Shown in pieces: positions 34,940 to 48,200 of a DNA stretch of 64,000 nt. Numbering within the stretch: the first letter of the stretch is position 1; each line of letters opens with the position of its first letter. The position numbers and the translations under genes were made by a program. The stretch covers positions 19,723,501 to 19,787,500 of the forward strand of contig NC_088310.1 of the NCBI RefSeq assembly GCF_910592395.1, read 5' to 3'. The notes beneath the pieces were generated by a model. The model saw nothing but the letters and a program-made list of their open reading frames with translations. It was not told the origin of the DNA and did not search any database. Source of the DNA: Lineus longissimus. Taxonomy: Eukaryota > Nemertea > Pilidiophora > Heteronemertea > Lineidae.

Positions 34940-37900
34940 ACTCCTACTGGAGCGGACGCTAGCTTATGACAATGAGGTATGTTGACTATTCGTAATTAGC
35001 TGATCTGATATTGGTAAATAGTGAGCGTGCGCAGTACGCGCCCCCTGCAGACTCCCTACGGGGCATGCGCATTAAGTTGCTATTGCTGCACCTGAGACAA
35101 ACTGGTCGGCAGGGAAACTCAGTGGGGAAGAATTCAAGAGTTGTGAGAATCGCCGTCCAAGGAAAGATACAGAAAAAATCATCTGGGTAAAGATGCTGGA
35201 TTTCATGGCTAATGAACAAACTGAATAGCAGATTGATTCCAATACATTGACTATAAAACTGTTTTCTTAACGCCATCTTGGTGAAATATTGTGACTATTG
35301 TCACCAGGTATGACCAGACTCGTGATCACGTGTCTATCAATGGCCGCGAGCTATCCGAATTTAATGACCGAATAATTGCATTACAAAATATACGTGAAAA
35401 GATGATCATCATCAAGAATTCACAATGGATTCATCGTTTGCATTGTTTTTTTTTATCAAAACATAGACTTCTTCCATAAAATCATGCGAAATAAACTTTT
35501 ACGTGACATGAACTTGGTTTGTTTATTGTAGTGTCTATAGACTTCCGAATTTCGTTCAGTAGAGTTTGGTAAATCACGTTTGTGGCTTAATAGATTGCTG
35601 AAAAACATGGATAAGCCATCAAAATCGCATTTCAGTAGGCCTATTCAGTTTGAGGTATTTTAGAATAGAAATTGATACCTAATCACCGTCCTTATTGGTT
35701 GTCTCACAATTCGCCTGAAACAACGACGAGGGGCCGTTTTCACGGTGTTTTGTAGCAGTTCCTTAACACCGTCAGATGACTTTAGCCAAAGATTCATCAC
35801 GCGATTGGTATCGTTCCATGACAAGTCGATAGGTAACATTTATTTGCTATCGTAAATGCGGTTTATCATTCTACTCATCTCCGATTAAAGTGTGTGTTAA
35901 CTTGTAAGGTTAACCGATCAGGTAAAACCATTTGTTCTTGGTTAAACCGATTGGCCAGTAATACCTTAAACAAAAACTGCAAGTGTGACCACCGGTCTAT
36001 ATACAAGTCGGGTCCCCTCTCCGGTTACCTTTGGCGACCGCTTCCCCCACGGGGCTGCTTGCTCTCTTCCCTTAGTAAAATGGTTTGGGTGGATTATGAG
36101 GAACAGCTACGGAAGTGGCCCTGGGCCAAGCTGACGTTGCTATAGCGTTAGCAGCACGCGGACGGGCGCGAGATTTACTTTCACTTATTAGTCCTACATA
36201 AAAACCAACCTGTTAGCTAATGATATGCTATTAAGAGGTAATCAAAGGGACTGCCTATATCCTTGGAAAAATCATCCCTGCCTTCTTGGCGGACACCTTC
36301 CCCGTTAGCTGAACGGGCAACGATTTGTCCCCACCCCTGGTCATGGAAGGTTATCAACTTACGTAAAACAATTATGATGCAGGGAAAAGAAATAGGCCTG
36401 TAGTTTCTGGTCTGTCTGTGAGACGTCAGGGGTTAACGTTTTTTGGTGACCTTTCCCCATATTGCTCTCTTCAGGTATCCTATTGCTTGGCGGTTGTCTT
36501 CCTAGATATTTTGCAGAAGGTAATCCAAACGATTTAAGTTTTGGCACATGAGCCAGATGCGTACAATATTGTTCGTGACATTGAAATTTTGACCATTTTT
36601 CTTCGAAATATCATAACAGAAAGGATGCTAGATCCCCCATACTGGCTTAAACTTTGTGTCGAAGATAATGTGCCAAAAAAATCTGGAGTTGAAACCTCGC
36701 TAGTAATAATCAAATGTATTGACATTTTCATGTGTTGCATTTTTTGGTCACCCCTGTATATATTTTTAATAATTTCTGTCACACGATCACCCGACCGGAG
36801 TTCCGCATGTCAAGACGTGACCGGAGAATAGGCAATCGATGTGAGGAACCGGAATATCATCCTGGATACCAGTGTCCCTCAATCGTGTTGTTTAATATAT
36901 ATCGAACATGGCGAGAAGTCATGTGAAGGACCCTGGTATCGAGGATGCTAGGAAATATCAAATCAATCAGGTTCCAAAATGTGATCTAATGTCCTTACTA
37001 CTCCAATCAACCCTTCAAAGGACTTCCCCGCGGAGAAGACACTAATTAATTGGTAGCATCTTCATAAACAACGCGGCGGCGTCCCTCCTCCTTTTACATG
37101 GTGCCTATCATTCCATAGTGTCATCTAATTATGAAACTTTAGGAAATGAGAATCATCGAATGCGACAACATTTCATATTACTCGAGGATGTCCCGATCGT
37201 ATTTCAAACGATTCTTCAGTGATATTTGTTATTGCGCCAAGAGTTATCATGACTTTGTTCGTCATGTGCCATGATCATTTTATGAAATTACAATTGGTTA
37301 TTAATTTCGATAGAAATGAGTTAATATGCCAATGGAAAAGGCTGTCAATTACATTTCCTTTTATGACAAAAATTCTGATATTGTTTTGAGTTGCTGCTCT
37401 ACCAGCTATCCCCATCTTGTCTTTGGTATTGACATCACATGTCGATGAATGTGGGCTTCGCTGGGCAAACTATCATATATTTTGTCCTCAAAATCTCGAG
37501 ACTAAACTATTGGCATGACATTATAATTCATTACACATCGAATGATATCGTCATCAACGAGCCCTTTCAGCGGGAAGGATGCGCTTTTTCCATTGTCACC
37601 ACCCCAGACACAATATTTATCTTGAATAGACTACTGCCCAGGGCTTATGCAAGAGAAGATTAAACTTGATAAATGTTCAGAAACCTCACTTAAGCAACAT
37701 GATAGTCGCTTTTGACGGCTATTCATTAATAGATTCGGGCACGTTGGCGACGTGGTGAGCACAAAAGCGCCTCGTTGCCCCCCGGGGCTGCTGATGTGTT
37801 ATGGGTCTATTAGTAACAATGTGGTGAATCAAAGGCAAAGATCACGAGATGATGAGATTAAAAAGGAAAGCTGTCACGAAACGCTTACGAAGATGGAGAG

Positions 37901-38004
37901 TTTTGAACGACCCGGTAAAAAATAAGGTCTCCCATTAATGTAAAAGTAGCCGTTGTATCCTGGTATTGTCCTTTAAAAAGAGATAATCATCGCAGGTAAA
38001 ACGT
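34940..38004. other. Upstream flank of the homeobox gene, no gene seen
   Basis: Open frames are short and unconserved. Besides the dispersed repeat at 35.65 kb there is an AT-rich stretch around 36,440-36,760 bounded by opposed TTTTTTGGTGACC and TTTTTTGGTCACC words, which may be a decayed transposon. Regulatory elements are expected here but none can be named. Confidence 0.35.
35645..35710 (+). repeat. Dispersed short repeat, copy 1
   Basis: TAGAATAGAAATTGATACCT followed closely by TTGGTTGTCTCAC recurs with few changes at 51,604-51,665, and in weaker form near 63,893-63,945. It is a small interspersed repeat of unknown class. Confidence 0.5.
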
Positions 38005-38093
38005 GGCTTTTTATCGTTTTATCGCAATCGCTCGGTTTGATTCGTGCAGACAAGCGAGCAGATCGACGATAATGCAATAAACGATAAAAAGGC
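38005..38093. repeat. Nested inverted repeat (potential cruciform)
   Basis: GGCTTTTTATCGTTTTA (38005-38021) pairs with TAAACGATAAAAAGGCC (about 38077-38093). Inside, GCTCG pairs with CGAGC. The nested stem is longer than expected by chance. It could be a remnant MITE or a structured element. Confidence 0.5.
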
Positions 38094-41000
38094 CGCGATA
38101 ACCAATAAAAAGCACCTACGCTGCCAAATCGTAAGTCGTCCAAAATTATCAAAATGCCAATAATTGCTTATCTTAGGTAAAAGGAACAGTGCGGGATCAT
38201 TTGGAAGACACAGCACCCCGAAGACAATTTGGTCCCCTAGGGCCCAATGTGTCGTGTTCCATTCATTACCTCCAAACAAAAAAAACAAAAAATTGTCTGA
38301 GACAAAATATAGACTAAGACAATCAAATTCCATTCATGAGACAATTATCAAGATTGTTTCACTTCTCACGTGTTTATTGTTGCTTGGCCAACATTGCTTG
38401 GCTATCCGCGCGGAAGGTTTCTTTTTCTGCTCTATTTATAAAACAACAGAACTTTTCCTCAAGCGAACCAATAGCGCCATAATTCAATTTTTCATGAAAC
38501 TCTTCGCTTGTTTGTTGAGCGGTGATAGTTGCAGATTTCAATAGGTCTCCCTGACTATGAGAAATGGTGTCTCCTGCCCCAGGCGATGGATAGCTATTCA
38601 TCAGAAACACTTGAATGGAAGAGACTACATTTTCGTTTCTTTAGCTATTAACTTATCATACATCCTTAGCCAAATGTATATTGCCTTGGTCGATCTTTCA
38701 AGCGCATACCAATATTGCGAGACGTGTTACATTCAATGCCACGGGTGCGACAAATCGCGGTCATCTATGTGGCACCCTAATATGTCAGGAGTGCCATAGA
38801 AATGTCGCTTCAAACGTGCTCCCTTTGGTATATGCAGACATTCTATTTTGTATCAAACCATGGCAATCCAAAGAGGAATCAATAGGGCACCATACATATG
38901 TTATATTTTGATATGTCACTGAAAAATTTGTCTGTAGCACCCCAAGGTGGCAAAATGTGCTAAAAGGGTGCTATTGAACAGCAGTCAATGGCGGCTACAC
39001 CAGTTGCTAAGAAAAAGAAAAAAAAGTTCCATAAATTTGATATCGCGGAAAAATCTGCCTTGCAGCGGAAAAACATTGTACCTGCTCGTAATGACTGATT
39101 AAGTGCGTTTAGAATAGTCACAAATTACCCTTAGGTGTCGGAAACAAGCACAAACCTCGGAAAAAATAGTAATTGTCACTTTTCATCGATTATTCATAGC
39201 GGTGGTTGATGATAAGTTTTGAATCAAGTATTGCTCTCCACGTGACTGCCATTAATATTCTCGGTTGTGTGATGATCATACGCCAGGTATTCTGATCACA
39301 CTGACATAATATTTGGTGCGAAAGACAGGTGTAGGGCATAAGGAAACTCAGATACCTAAATCATCAAAGTTGTCAACGTTTAAGTTATTGTGTCTTTTCA
39401 GTAATTAATTAGCTGAATTCAAACAGTTTCCTCTATACTCGTTGGTTAATTAGATAGGTAATGATAAGAGACGGATAATGACGAGTTGACGCCCCAACAA
39501 TGTGGGTGGGGATGGCTTGCTGTCCGTGCGGTGGTGGTAATGATATGTAACTGAATCCGTTAAGATTCGGGAGGCGGCCGAAAATGAAAAGTGCAGTACC
39601 TTTATGACTAGGTGTCACATCCGGGTGTAATGACATTAGGGTGAATAAAGAGCAAGTGTTGAGGACAATTTATGACGAACACCCTATGTCAAACGACAGT
39701 GTCAATCAGAATTACACGTCACGCGATACGTCAATGGCTGTGCTTAGCCGATTGGACGAGTTTAAGAGAATGGTTAAGCGGTTGGTCCTGACTATAATTA
39801 GCAATGTTGATGGGCCGTGTTTAATATTAGAGTGTCTACAGATTTGCGGGTATACTGTAGTCTGGGGCTAAAATCTTTAAGATATTCTATATTTTCCCGC
39901 CCGAAGGAAGCGACGTTTCTCCCATTAAGGTCGGGACTGGCGGTCCGATTACACTTAGTCTTTGTCCCTCAATATCCCGTTTCAAACCTCTGAAGAGATA
40001 TTAACAAGGATCATATGTCGCAGTAACCAACAATTCGTTTGTAAGGGAACACCCAGTGTAACCAGTGGCTAGCAAAATCATTTCAGAGTCAGATCAAAGA
40101 AGTTGCATTTTATGCTGCTGTTCACATCCTCGTTCCGTACTGTAAAAGCGGCCAGGAGCGGTCGCAACTTTCACGACACCGACACAACTTCTGTACGTGT
40201 ATATGTTTTAATTTAATAAGTACGATTTGACAATATCAGTACGACGATTGTCTGTGCAGTAGTTTTCATATGTTTGTTCCCACGCTGTTGGTGCAGGTGC
40301 ATTTTGACGAAATACGAAAAACGAAATGTTCTTTGCTGAATGTTCGAAGGCTCACGTCGTCCCGCAGAAATCTCCTTTTGTCTCCCGCGACCAAGGTCTT
40401 TTTGTGCGGTAGTTTTGACATGTGATCATCAGTATAAACACAACAGATGGAGAGGGGAGTCCAAATGTGCTGCACCGCGCCGCGGGCACATCTCAAACCA
40501 AAGCCGAATCTAATTCTGATGTTGTCATCCCTGAATGACGACAAGTTTGGAAGACACTGGCCCAGCATGACGATCAGATTACTCAGTCGCGTCACACTTA
40601 TTCGAATTTAATTACACGGTCCATACCCTGAGATTGAATAAATTTCAATTGACTTCGCCGACCCTTTAAATATACCTTTGGAAGAAGATGGAAGACCATG
40701 CCGCGTCCGCTGCCGATGAGAGTTGTCAGATCCGTCGATGAATCGACTGCGCGACAAGGGCTTTGCGCGTGGGTCGTTTTTGTTGAAGTCGCTTGACAGC
40801 ATCGTTTAAGTTTCAAATTTTATGAAAGGTTAATTTTTTATTATTTGGATATTTGTCATTCGGAATTATCATCTCTTCAAGGCTTTCGTTTTTAAAATTG
40901 GCCTATACATGTATATGACCATACCCTGATACTCTCAATCTCAGCTAGCATATCTCTGGCGGAGACTGCTCTCGAAAGGGACAGCGAGACAAGTTTTTGT

Positions 41001-42225
41001 GTGTATTGCAAGGGAAGACGATTTCGCCTCGGGTCACAGTTCATGTCATCAAAATTACAACCTCTTTATATTTTAAGGATTTTGATAATTGACTTTTTAA
41101 TTGCACGGTTCGAAAATCCTTAATAAACAATTCCTCGTTACACAAAATGAAAATTAGCTTTATTATGTTTTCAAGGTATAACCCCTATAGTGTCATGACA
41201 CTGAAGTCGAGGGTCGTTCCTAACCGTTAATGGGTTGCTGGTGGCATGAACAATACGCCAGTCTCCCGCCGTGATGCGAGACCTGGGGCCTGGTCTCTTG
41301 AGTGGGGACAGAGCGCCCTTCTCAAGACCTGTGGTCCAGACAGGTACCTTACGCCAGATTGTGACCAGGAATCCATCAATAGGTTCATTCACCATGCTAA
41401 CAACACCGTGAAAATTAAGAGGTTTGACTCTTTATGTTTAAATTTTCGCACTAAATCACCGCGGGTAATTTCAATTGATTTGTTGATCTGTTTTGAGGGT
41501 CAAATGTTTTGGGAAATGGTACTCGAGGCGGAGGCTGGCAGGGAACAGATGGGCTAGGGTGAAGTAGATGATGAGAGACAAATGACAAATGGATCAGTCG
41601 CGTGGGAATTCTGGCGTCAGTCGACCTGCTGGTTACGACGGGATGGCTCCTTACTTTCAATAGCCCGATGTAGAAATTGACTATCTAAAATCAGTCAGCA
41701 CCTTTTTTTCCAAATTAAAATGTTATGGGGAAACTATAGACTGCATCGAGGTTTCGCCGATGTTCACTAATTTAACCTGGCGTTTCTGTTAAAGTAAGTT
41801 AAAGTAGGCGAACATAAAGATTAAAGAATAAAAAGATGCAAGAATTGATTAAGACTAGGCTTGATTAATTATTGGACGAGATCAGAATACCATATTTCAT
41901 CAGTGTCGCAGTCTGCCGTTGAGGTGAAAAACTGAAACTGTCGTCTTCGAGGGAGACAAGAGGAGACGAGAAGGTTTGGAGCTCTATAGTCGGGGTGGTT
42001 GTCATGAAATAAATACTTGGGACTCAAACAGTCTCTCTTGTTACTCTAAGGAAATTTACAATGCCGTGACTTAGCAGGCAGGCCAAAGGGGCGTGTATAA
42101 AATAGTGTTGAAATCGATCGTTAGTCTTCGTAATTGTCTTCGGGTGAGCTGCGCGGTAGCACAGAATGACTCACTCGAGTTTATCAGTGTGTAGCGACAA
42201 CAACGTGTCTCCGTAAACAAAAAGC
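38094..42225. other. Intergenic region, no gene seen
   Basis: About 4 kb between the homeobox flank and the HEAT gene contain only chance open frames. No RNA gene or clear repeat was identified. The last ~100 bases, with a moderately CpG-rich tract, should contain the promoter and 5' UTR of the HEAT gene. Confidence 0.35.
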
Positions 42226-45200
42226 ATGGCGGACGAAATTTTCAAACTACTTTGCAGCTCTGCAAAAATCGAACGTGATCGCGGTTTAGTACAACTTCAA
42301 CGCGTCCTAAAGGATGTAGAAGTTCAAGGTTTGACAGAGCTTGAAGATAGAATCTTTGCTTTACTCCAAGATGACTCGGCGCCGTGGGAAACAACGATTG
42401 GAGCGCTGGGCTCTGCAAAACTGGTTTTGGTTCACGAGCACTCAACTGAAGATTTTGCTGTCAAGATTCTGCCCTTTGCAGTGAGGCTCCTTGAGGATAA
42501 TGAGTACAGAATTCGCATGGCAGCTGGTGAGTTTCATCTAATTGTTTGTACACACATGATAAAGAACATACATTTTTCAGCCTGGATTTGTGATCCATTT
42601 GCCAAGGACTAAAGGGTCACTGCATGTGTTGCGCAACCTCATCCTTGGGCAAGTCACTTCACTTCACTGAACACAGTAAACTTCTTAAATGACTGATTCA
42701 GTCGGAGCCACTCGGTCATTATGAGCCACCTACATCATATTCCTGTGTTCCACTGGGCCCATCATTGCGTTGAACTGTCAAATATCACTTTTTTAGCAAG
42801 TGACATGATGATGTATTTGACTATGTATGTTTAATTTTCCTTTGTTCAGTATCCTTGATAAGCCCAAGGAGGACTGGACATAAAATTGTTGATCCTAAAG
42901 GAGGGTATACCTTCTCCAGGTAGGAGACATTAGAAATAGAATAAACTTTGAGGTTAAAAGCCTAATACTGAAAGAGAGGTGGGGGGGGGGGGGGCTACAT
43001 GTAGTATTTCTATACTATAGCCATAGGGCCCTAAAAAGTAAATTAGCAATTCAAAGCCTCCTTTAAAAAAGATTGAGTTGATAGCTGAGCGTCAACTAGT
43101 ATATTATTAGCTCTATTATGAAATTGTTACAGTTATATAGGTAGGAGGAAACCGGAGACTCCAGGGAAACCTAAGCTGTCAAGAGTCGTCCTCTCTATCA
43201 CATGAGTGTAACGGATTGACCGGGAATCAAACCCGGGACCTGAGTGGTCACAGCCGATTATGTTTCCACTTCGCCACTCCAACATCCACTTCCACTAGCC
43301 AGTCTGATCAAACATGTCAACTATGGGCAGGTGGTCTGGAGGAACTAATTCAGTTGGCTAGATGAGCATCATTGATTGGGACTTCGGGAGGATTGCAGGT
43401 CTGGCTGGTGAGGATGCAAACGTCTCTTGGGGGGGGGGGGGGCTGAACACCTTTTTTTGCCATATTTCCATCAAATGTATGTTGGGGGGGGGGGGGGGGG
43501 CACTTGACCCCCTCTCTGAATACAGTCCTGATCGCAGTCATGACTGTGAATACACATCAATTTGGAACGCTGTCAATGCAAAATCATACACAAATCATAT
43601 TCACGACTTGAGAAATTTATGGTTTGGAGAGTGTTGAGTCCAGACCAGACCAGCCGTTCTAGATTGTATAACTACAATATCATGAGCATCTTGGCCAATA
43701 AGTGCTGCTTGAGAAGTTCTGTTAATTATGAATGCTCAAAGAAAGTGTTAATGGGAATCTGGTCATCTACAGCCATCAGTTCCCAGAACCTACTTCCGTT
43801 AAATCAATATCCAGGGATGTTACAATGCACTTTCCCAGCTACATTCATTCCTATTCGTAGCCTCTGTCGTCTTTGATAAGAAATATGCAAAATGGATTTC
43901 AGAGTTGTAAAACGAGCTGAGCTCAGTTTGTCAAAAGGAAATTGTCTAAAAATATGTTGAAATTGCCTGATGATATTCTATGCATTTAGAAAAATTTTAA
44001 AATCATGTTTCTAGTTGTGTTTTCATATGTAGCAAATAACTGCTGTATTGACTAAGAAAAGTTAAAAAGGGGCAGTTTCAGATTTAGTTTCAAGATTCCT
44101 TGCATGTTTATTAAAAAAAATCTTAACCCTCTTTTAAAGGGGTGAGAAATCCCTCATGTGTGGGAGTTTCAATTGATAATTGATAGTATTATGTTATTTC
44201 CCTGATACTAGTGACTGCATGAAAATAAAAACACAAAGGTGCAGTTAATAGCTTCAAGATTAAAGGTTCCTGGATCGTGTGAGCATAAAAGTGCATTCCA
44301 TCCCTGGAATCAGCCTGGATCTATTCTAATGTTATCAGTGTTTTCATCACTGGGATGAGTAAATGGCATTCGCTAGAAATGACTGATTGGACAAGACAGT
44401 CTGACAAGGCTTGCCCTGATTTTTTTGCAGCTAATTGTGATTAGCTATGTAAGAAAATGCAGCGTTTGTTTGTTGTTTGTTGTTTTTGTGAGGAGTGTAA
44501 TGTATTCTTTAACCCTTTGTGTGACAAATATTTGTTTTGTTTTTTCCATTTGATGACAGTCACAACACCAATCAATCCAATTGGTGCCCAGTTGCATGCA
44601 AAAACTCTTATAATACTGTGGGTCGACATTGTGAGACCGTCTCAAAGCTCTTTTAGTTTATTCCCCAACAAGAGCCTACATGTATGTAACCAAAAAACTT
44701 TCTGTAGAAAGTTCATGGCCTCGAATCCATGACCTTCCTTTCACAAGTGGAACTCTCTTCTTCCACTGTGGGGCTGTGCTCCCCATCCATAAGTTTCTCT
44801 TTCATTGTATCTTTTAGGTGAAACCCTTGGTGCCCTGTGTAAAAGAAATGGTGACGAAATATATGCCAATACCAAGAAAGCCATTTTGAATGGTATTCGT
44901 GTGAACCTCGAGCGCCGTCCCCAAACTGAGGCTAGTCTCGAGGAGCAGCAGGACACAGAAAGACTTGTCAAGAAGTTGGTTCGATCCAACTCAGAGGAAA
45001 AGGTAAAGATTTAGTTTCAGTTTGTTTTCAGTCACACTGAGCCATGCAGTTGCCATAAATGACTATCAAGACACATAAAATGAGATGTAAATCTCTGAGA
45101 TATTGTAACCCAGAAATTGACTGAATTCTGCCGAAAGCCATCACCACAGCTAGATCCAGCTGAGCATCCGGTCCTTGGACCTCTTGTTGTTTCCTCAACC

Positions 45201-48200
45201 AGTTCTCCCACTCCTCTTTACCACAAGACATAAACATAACCTGCAATTAGTTGCCTGTTTCCCCTATCTATAATCTGTAATGATTTTTTTTCCTCCTCTT
45301 GGGGTTAGCTTGGTTTGTTGTCATGTCAGAAGTCATGAGGATGCATGTAGCAGATTAGCGACACTAATCACAGCTGGAGATGTGACAGGTTGTTGATGGA
45401 GGGGTTCCTCGATGTGGTTTCCGGTCAGGAGCTGTTGGTTTGATTGACTTCCTTTCAAGCTTATTTCATGATATGGCAAAACTTTTGGGAAAAATAAATA
45501 CACAATCCCTCAGCCCTAAAGTCAAAGAGTAATCGTCATGACATCTCCATAGCTGAGCTGTTTTCTTGTAAAGTAACTTGTGCCTGGACTTGAAACACAT
45601 TGTCAGCTTGTCTACACCTTTATAAGACAAAAACTCTTGCATCATTCTGCAGTTGCTATGGTAATTTCCAAATACAGTCTTCTTTTCTGATAAACCGGAG
45701 ATTATTTTGCGCATTATTATGCCACTCCTTGCTTGAGTTGATTTTCCTACGGGTTGTCTCCTTGCTCCGGAGACTGGCCTGGTGACAAGAGATCAGCTGC
45801 CAGGATATACACTGAGGAGATTGAATTAGCTTTGCCTGGTAAACCCTGGGGAATCGCGGTCTTCTCTGGTAACAAACCCCCAGTCAAACTGCATATGAGA
45901 AGGAATATCAGCTGCAAGAGAGTGAGCAGTCGACAGGCAATGCCATCTCAAAGACTCGTTTGTCATGATGCTGTTGCTATGACCATATGATGTTTTCTCA
46001 TTGCAGAGAGCTGCATTGGCTGAGGATATCTTCCATGACACCGCGGGGTGGAAATCTCTAGAGACTTGGATGAAGTGAGTCAATCCTTACATCCTCTGAT
46101 TTTGAAATATTGCAGAAACCTCTTTATTAAGGACGCCCTTTGGACTGACTATTGTGGAGTGTAATTAGAGAGGTCAAATTGAATGGAAACAACCACTTTG
46201 GGACCAAAAATACTCCATTAAGGACATCCTTGGGACTGTTCTTTAAATGAAGTGCTGACCTTGATAAAGAGGGATCCTGATTAGAGAGTTCCGATTGAAT
46301 AGAAACAACCAATTGGGACCAAACTAGCATCCTCAATGAAGAGGGTGTCCTGCGAACAGAGATGTCAGCTAAGGGAGGTTTACTGTACAGCTTTTCTTTA
46401 AGAAGTAATATCAAATCACGATGATAAAAATCGCCAAAATATTATTATGATTATCGTGTTTTTGATTTGAAAAACCAAAATGAAAATTGGTGCAAAATGT
46501 TGGCAGTTTACAGTACTCTTCAAATTGTTTCCTTGCCATCCGTTGGCGTGATTGCGGAGGAAATCCGATTGTCATGCTATGTCCATTTGCCCTGCCATGT
46601 CCATTTCATTACCAGCTTCCTCCTGCTCGGCAGAACATATTGAAAAGTCGGAGGTCACCTCAAAAAGCTGCGGTTTACGCGTAGCTTACCTGACTCGACA
46701 AGCAGCTCAATATTAAAAGTCACCAATAGAAAGACTTCTCTGCACCCAACATGCCCAAGGCTTTGAGTTGCCGTTCTTCATGAACACGTTATGAAATGGA
46801 AAATTGATTAGCACCTGTCATATCGTGTCCCGTCAACCAAATAAACCTTGAACTTGCGTGCCTTGTATAAGGTAAAGTGGCGCAATAATAGCCCTAGTAC
46901 AATTATCGCCCCGACAGTGCTGAAAAGAGCTGGTAGCGTATGCACGCTGGGTATAATTTTTTCCGTGTCTATGATTGTACCATCTTCCCTTACTGTGTGT
47001 CTTGAGCGTAAAGTAAATTAGCCGGGAAGCTAGATGTGTTCTGTAGTTTCTGAGATAAGTGATTTAACACCGTTAATGAGACGGCACTTGCAATGGACGA
47101 TAGCGTCATGTTATCTGGGTGAGATATAGTCCGACCCGGGGTGAAAACATGTAGCATGAAAAGTTTGAGAAGAACTAACATATTGAAGTAGTAAATTTTC
47201 CTCACTCCTTGAGAAGATCAAAAGATAAAATTGAGCTGTGATTACACTAGCGCTGCTGTACAGCTCCCATGCCCGATCCGCTGTTTATAAGCACACAAGA
47301 ATTGGGTTCCTCAGGGAGAAGGGGATTTGCCGAGGGAGAAATTCAATAAAGAAGAAAACAAATCTGCTTGAAAGTAATCAGCAGATGTTTCCCCTGATAG
47401 AAATGATGTTAACCCCTTCAGTACAAATCTTACACTGTTAGTATCAGATGATGAGACAGTAACGCATCATTAAAATTAGACTAGCAGAATGTGTCGATGC
47501 AGAGTTGCTTTGAAAGTACATTTTCTTCAAATATGTATTTTTCAAGCATTTTTTTCTTCAGGTGCCTGCAGTTTGTAGTCGAGGGATGTGGCCAAGGGTT
47601 CAATCGTCATATCGACCAAGAGCTCCTAGATCTCATATTCTCGGCCCTGGCGCACACCAACAGGTTTGTGCGTGAGACGGGATTCCAGGTCTGTGGCGCA
47701 ATCGTGGGCTGTGCTGCTGAAAATGGTGAGTAGTCTGGTCTCACTCTGCACTCATTCCTTAAAGGTTCAAATGAGAGCCCTTCTTGACATCGTAAAAAAA
47801 GCATAAGAGGGAAAAGATGCAAGCTACCAATTTCATTTCTAGACAGTCATGTAAGAGTAGGCAGATGAGGGTTTCATTAATCATCCTAAAGTCCTTACCG
47901 TACACCATGAACCTCCAGCTACAAATGTACCATACCAAATATTGTCAACTGATATTGCTTACTAACATGACCATAGTTATTGGCATAACCGTGCTTGGTC
48001 GAGTACCCAATACCCCATTTATTGACAGGTACCAACGTCATGTCCGTCTCATATGTTGCAGAGGATGCGTCCATTTTAAAGGAAGACAATGCAGTGTATC
48101 GTCATGGGGAGAAGTTCTCTGAAGAACTCGCGAAAGGTTTATCGGATAACTGGAGTCAGGTAAGAAGAAACATTTATTGCCCTTGGATGGTCATCTTCCT

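Noticed and set aside
36541-36926. Plus-strand frames near 36.5-36.9 kb as a transposase fragment
   Set aside because: The opposed TTTTTTGGTGACC/TTTTTTGGTCACC words suggest an element, but the translation shows no catalytic motif and the ends could not be fixed.
43200-43281. Functional tRNA gene
   Set aside because: A and B boxes are present, but the acceptor stem does not pair and a SINE-like tail follows, so it is a tRNA-derived SINE.
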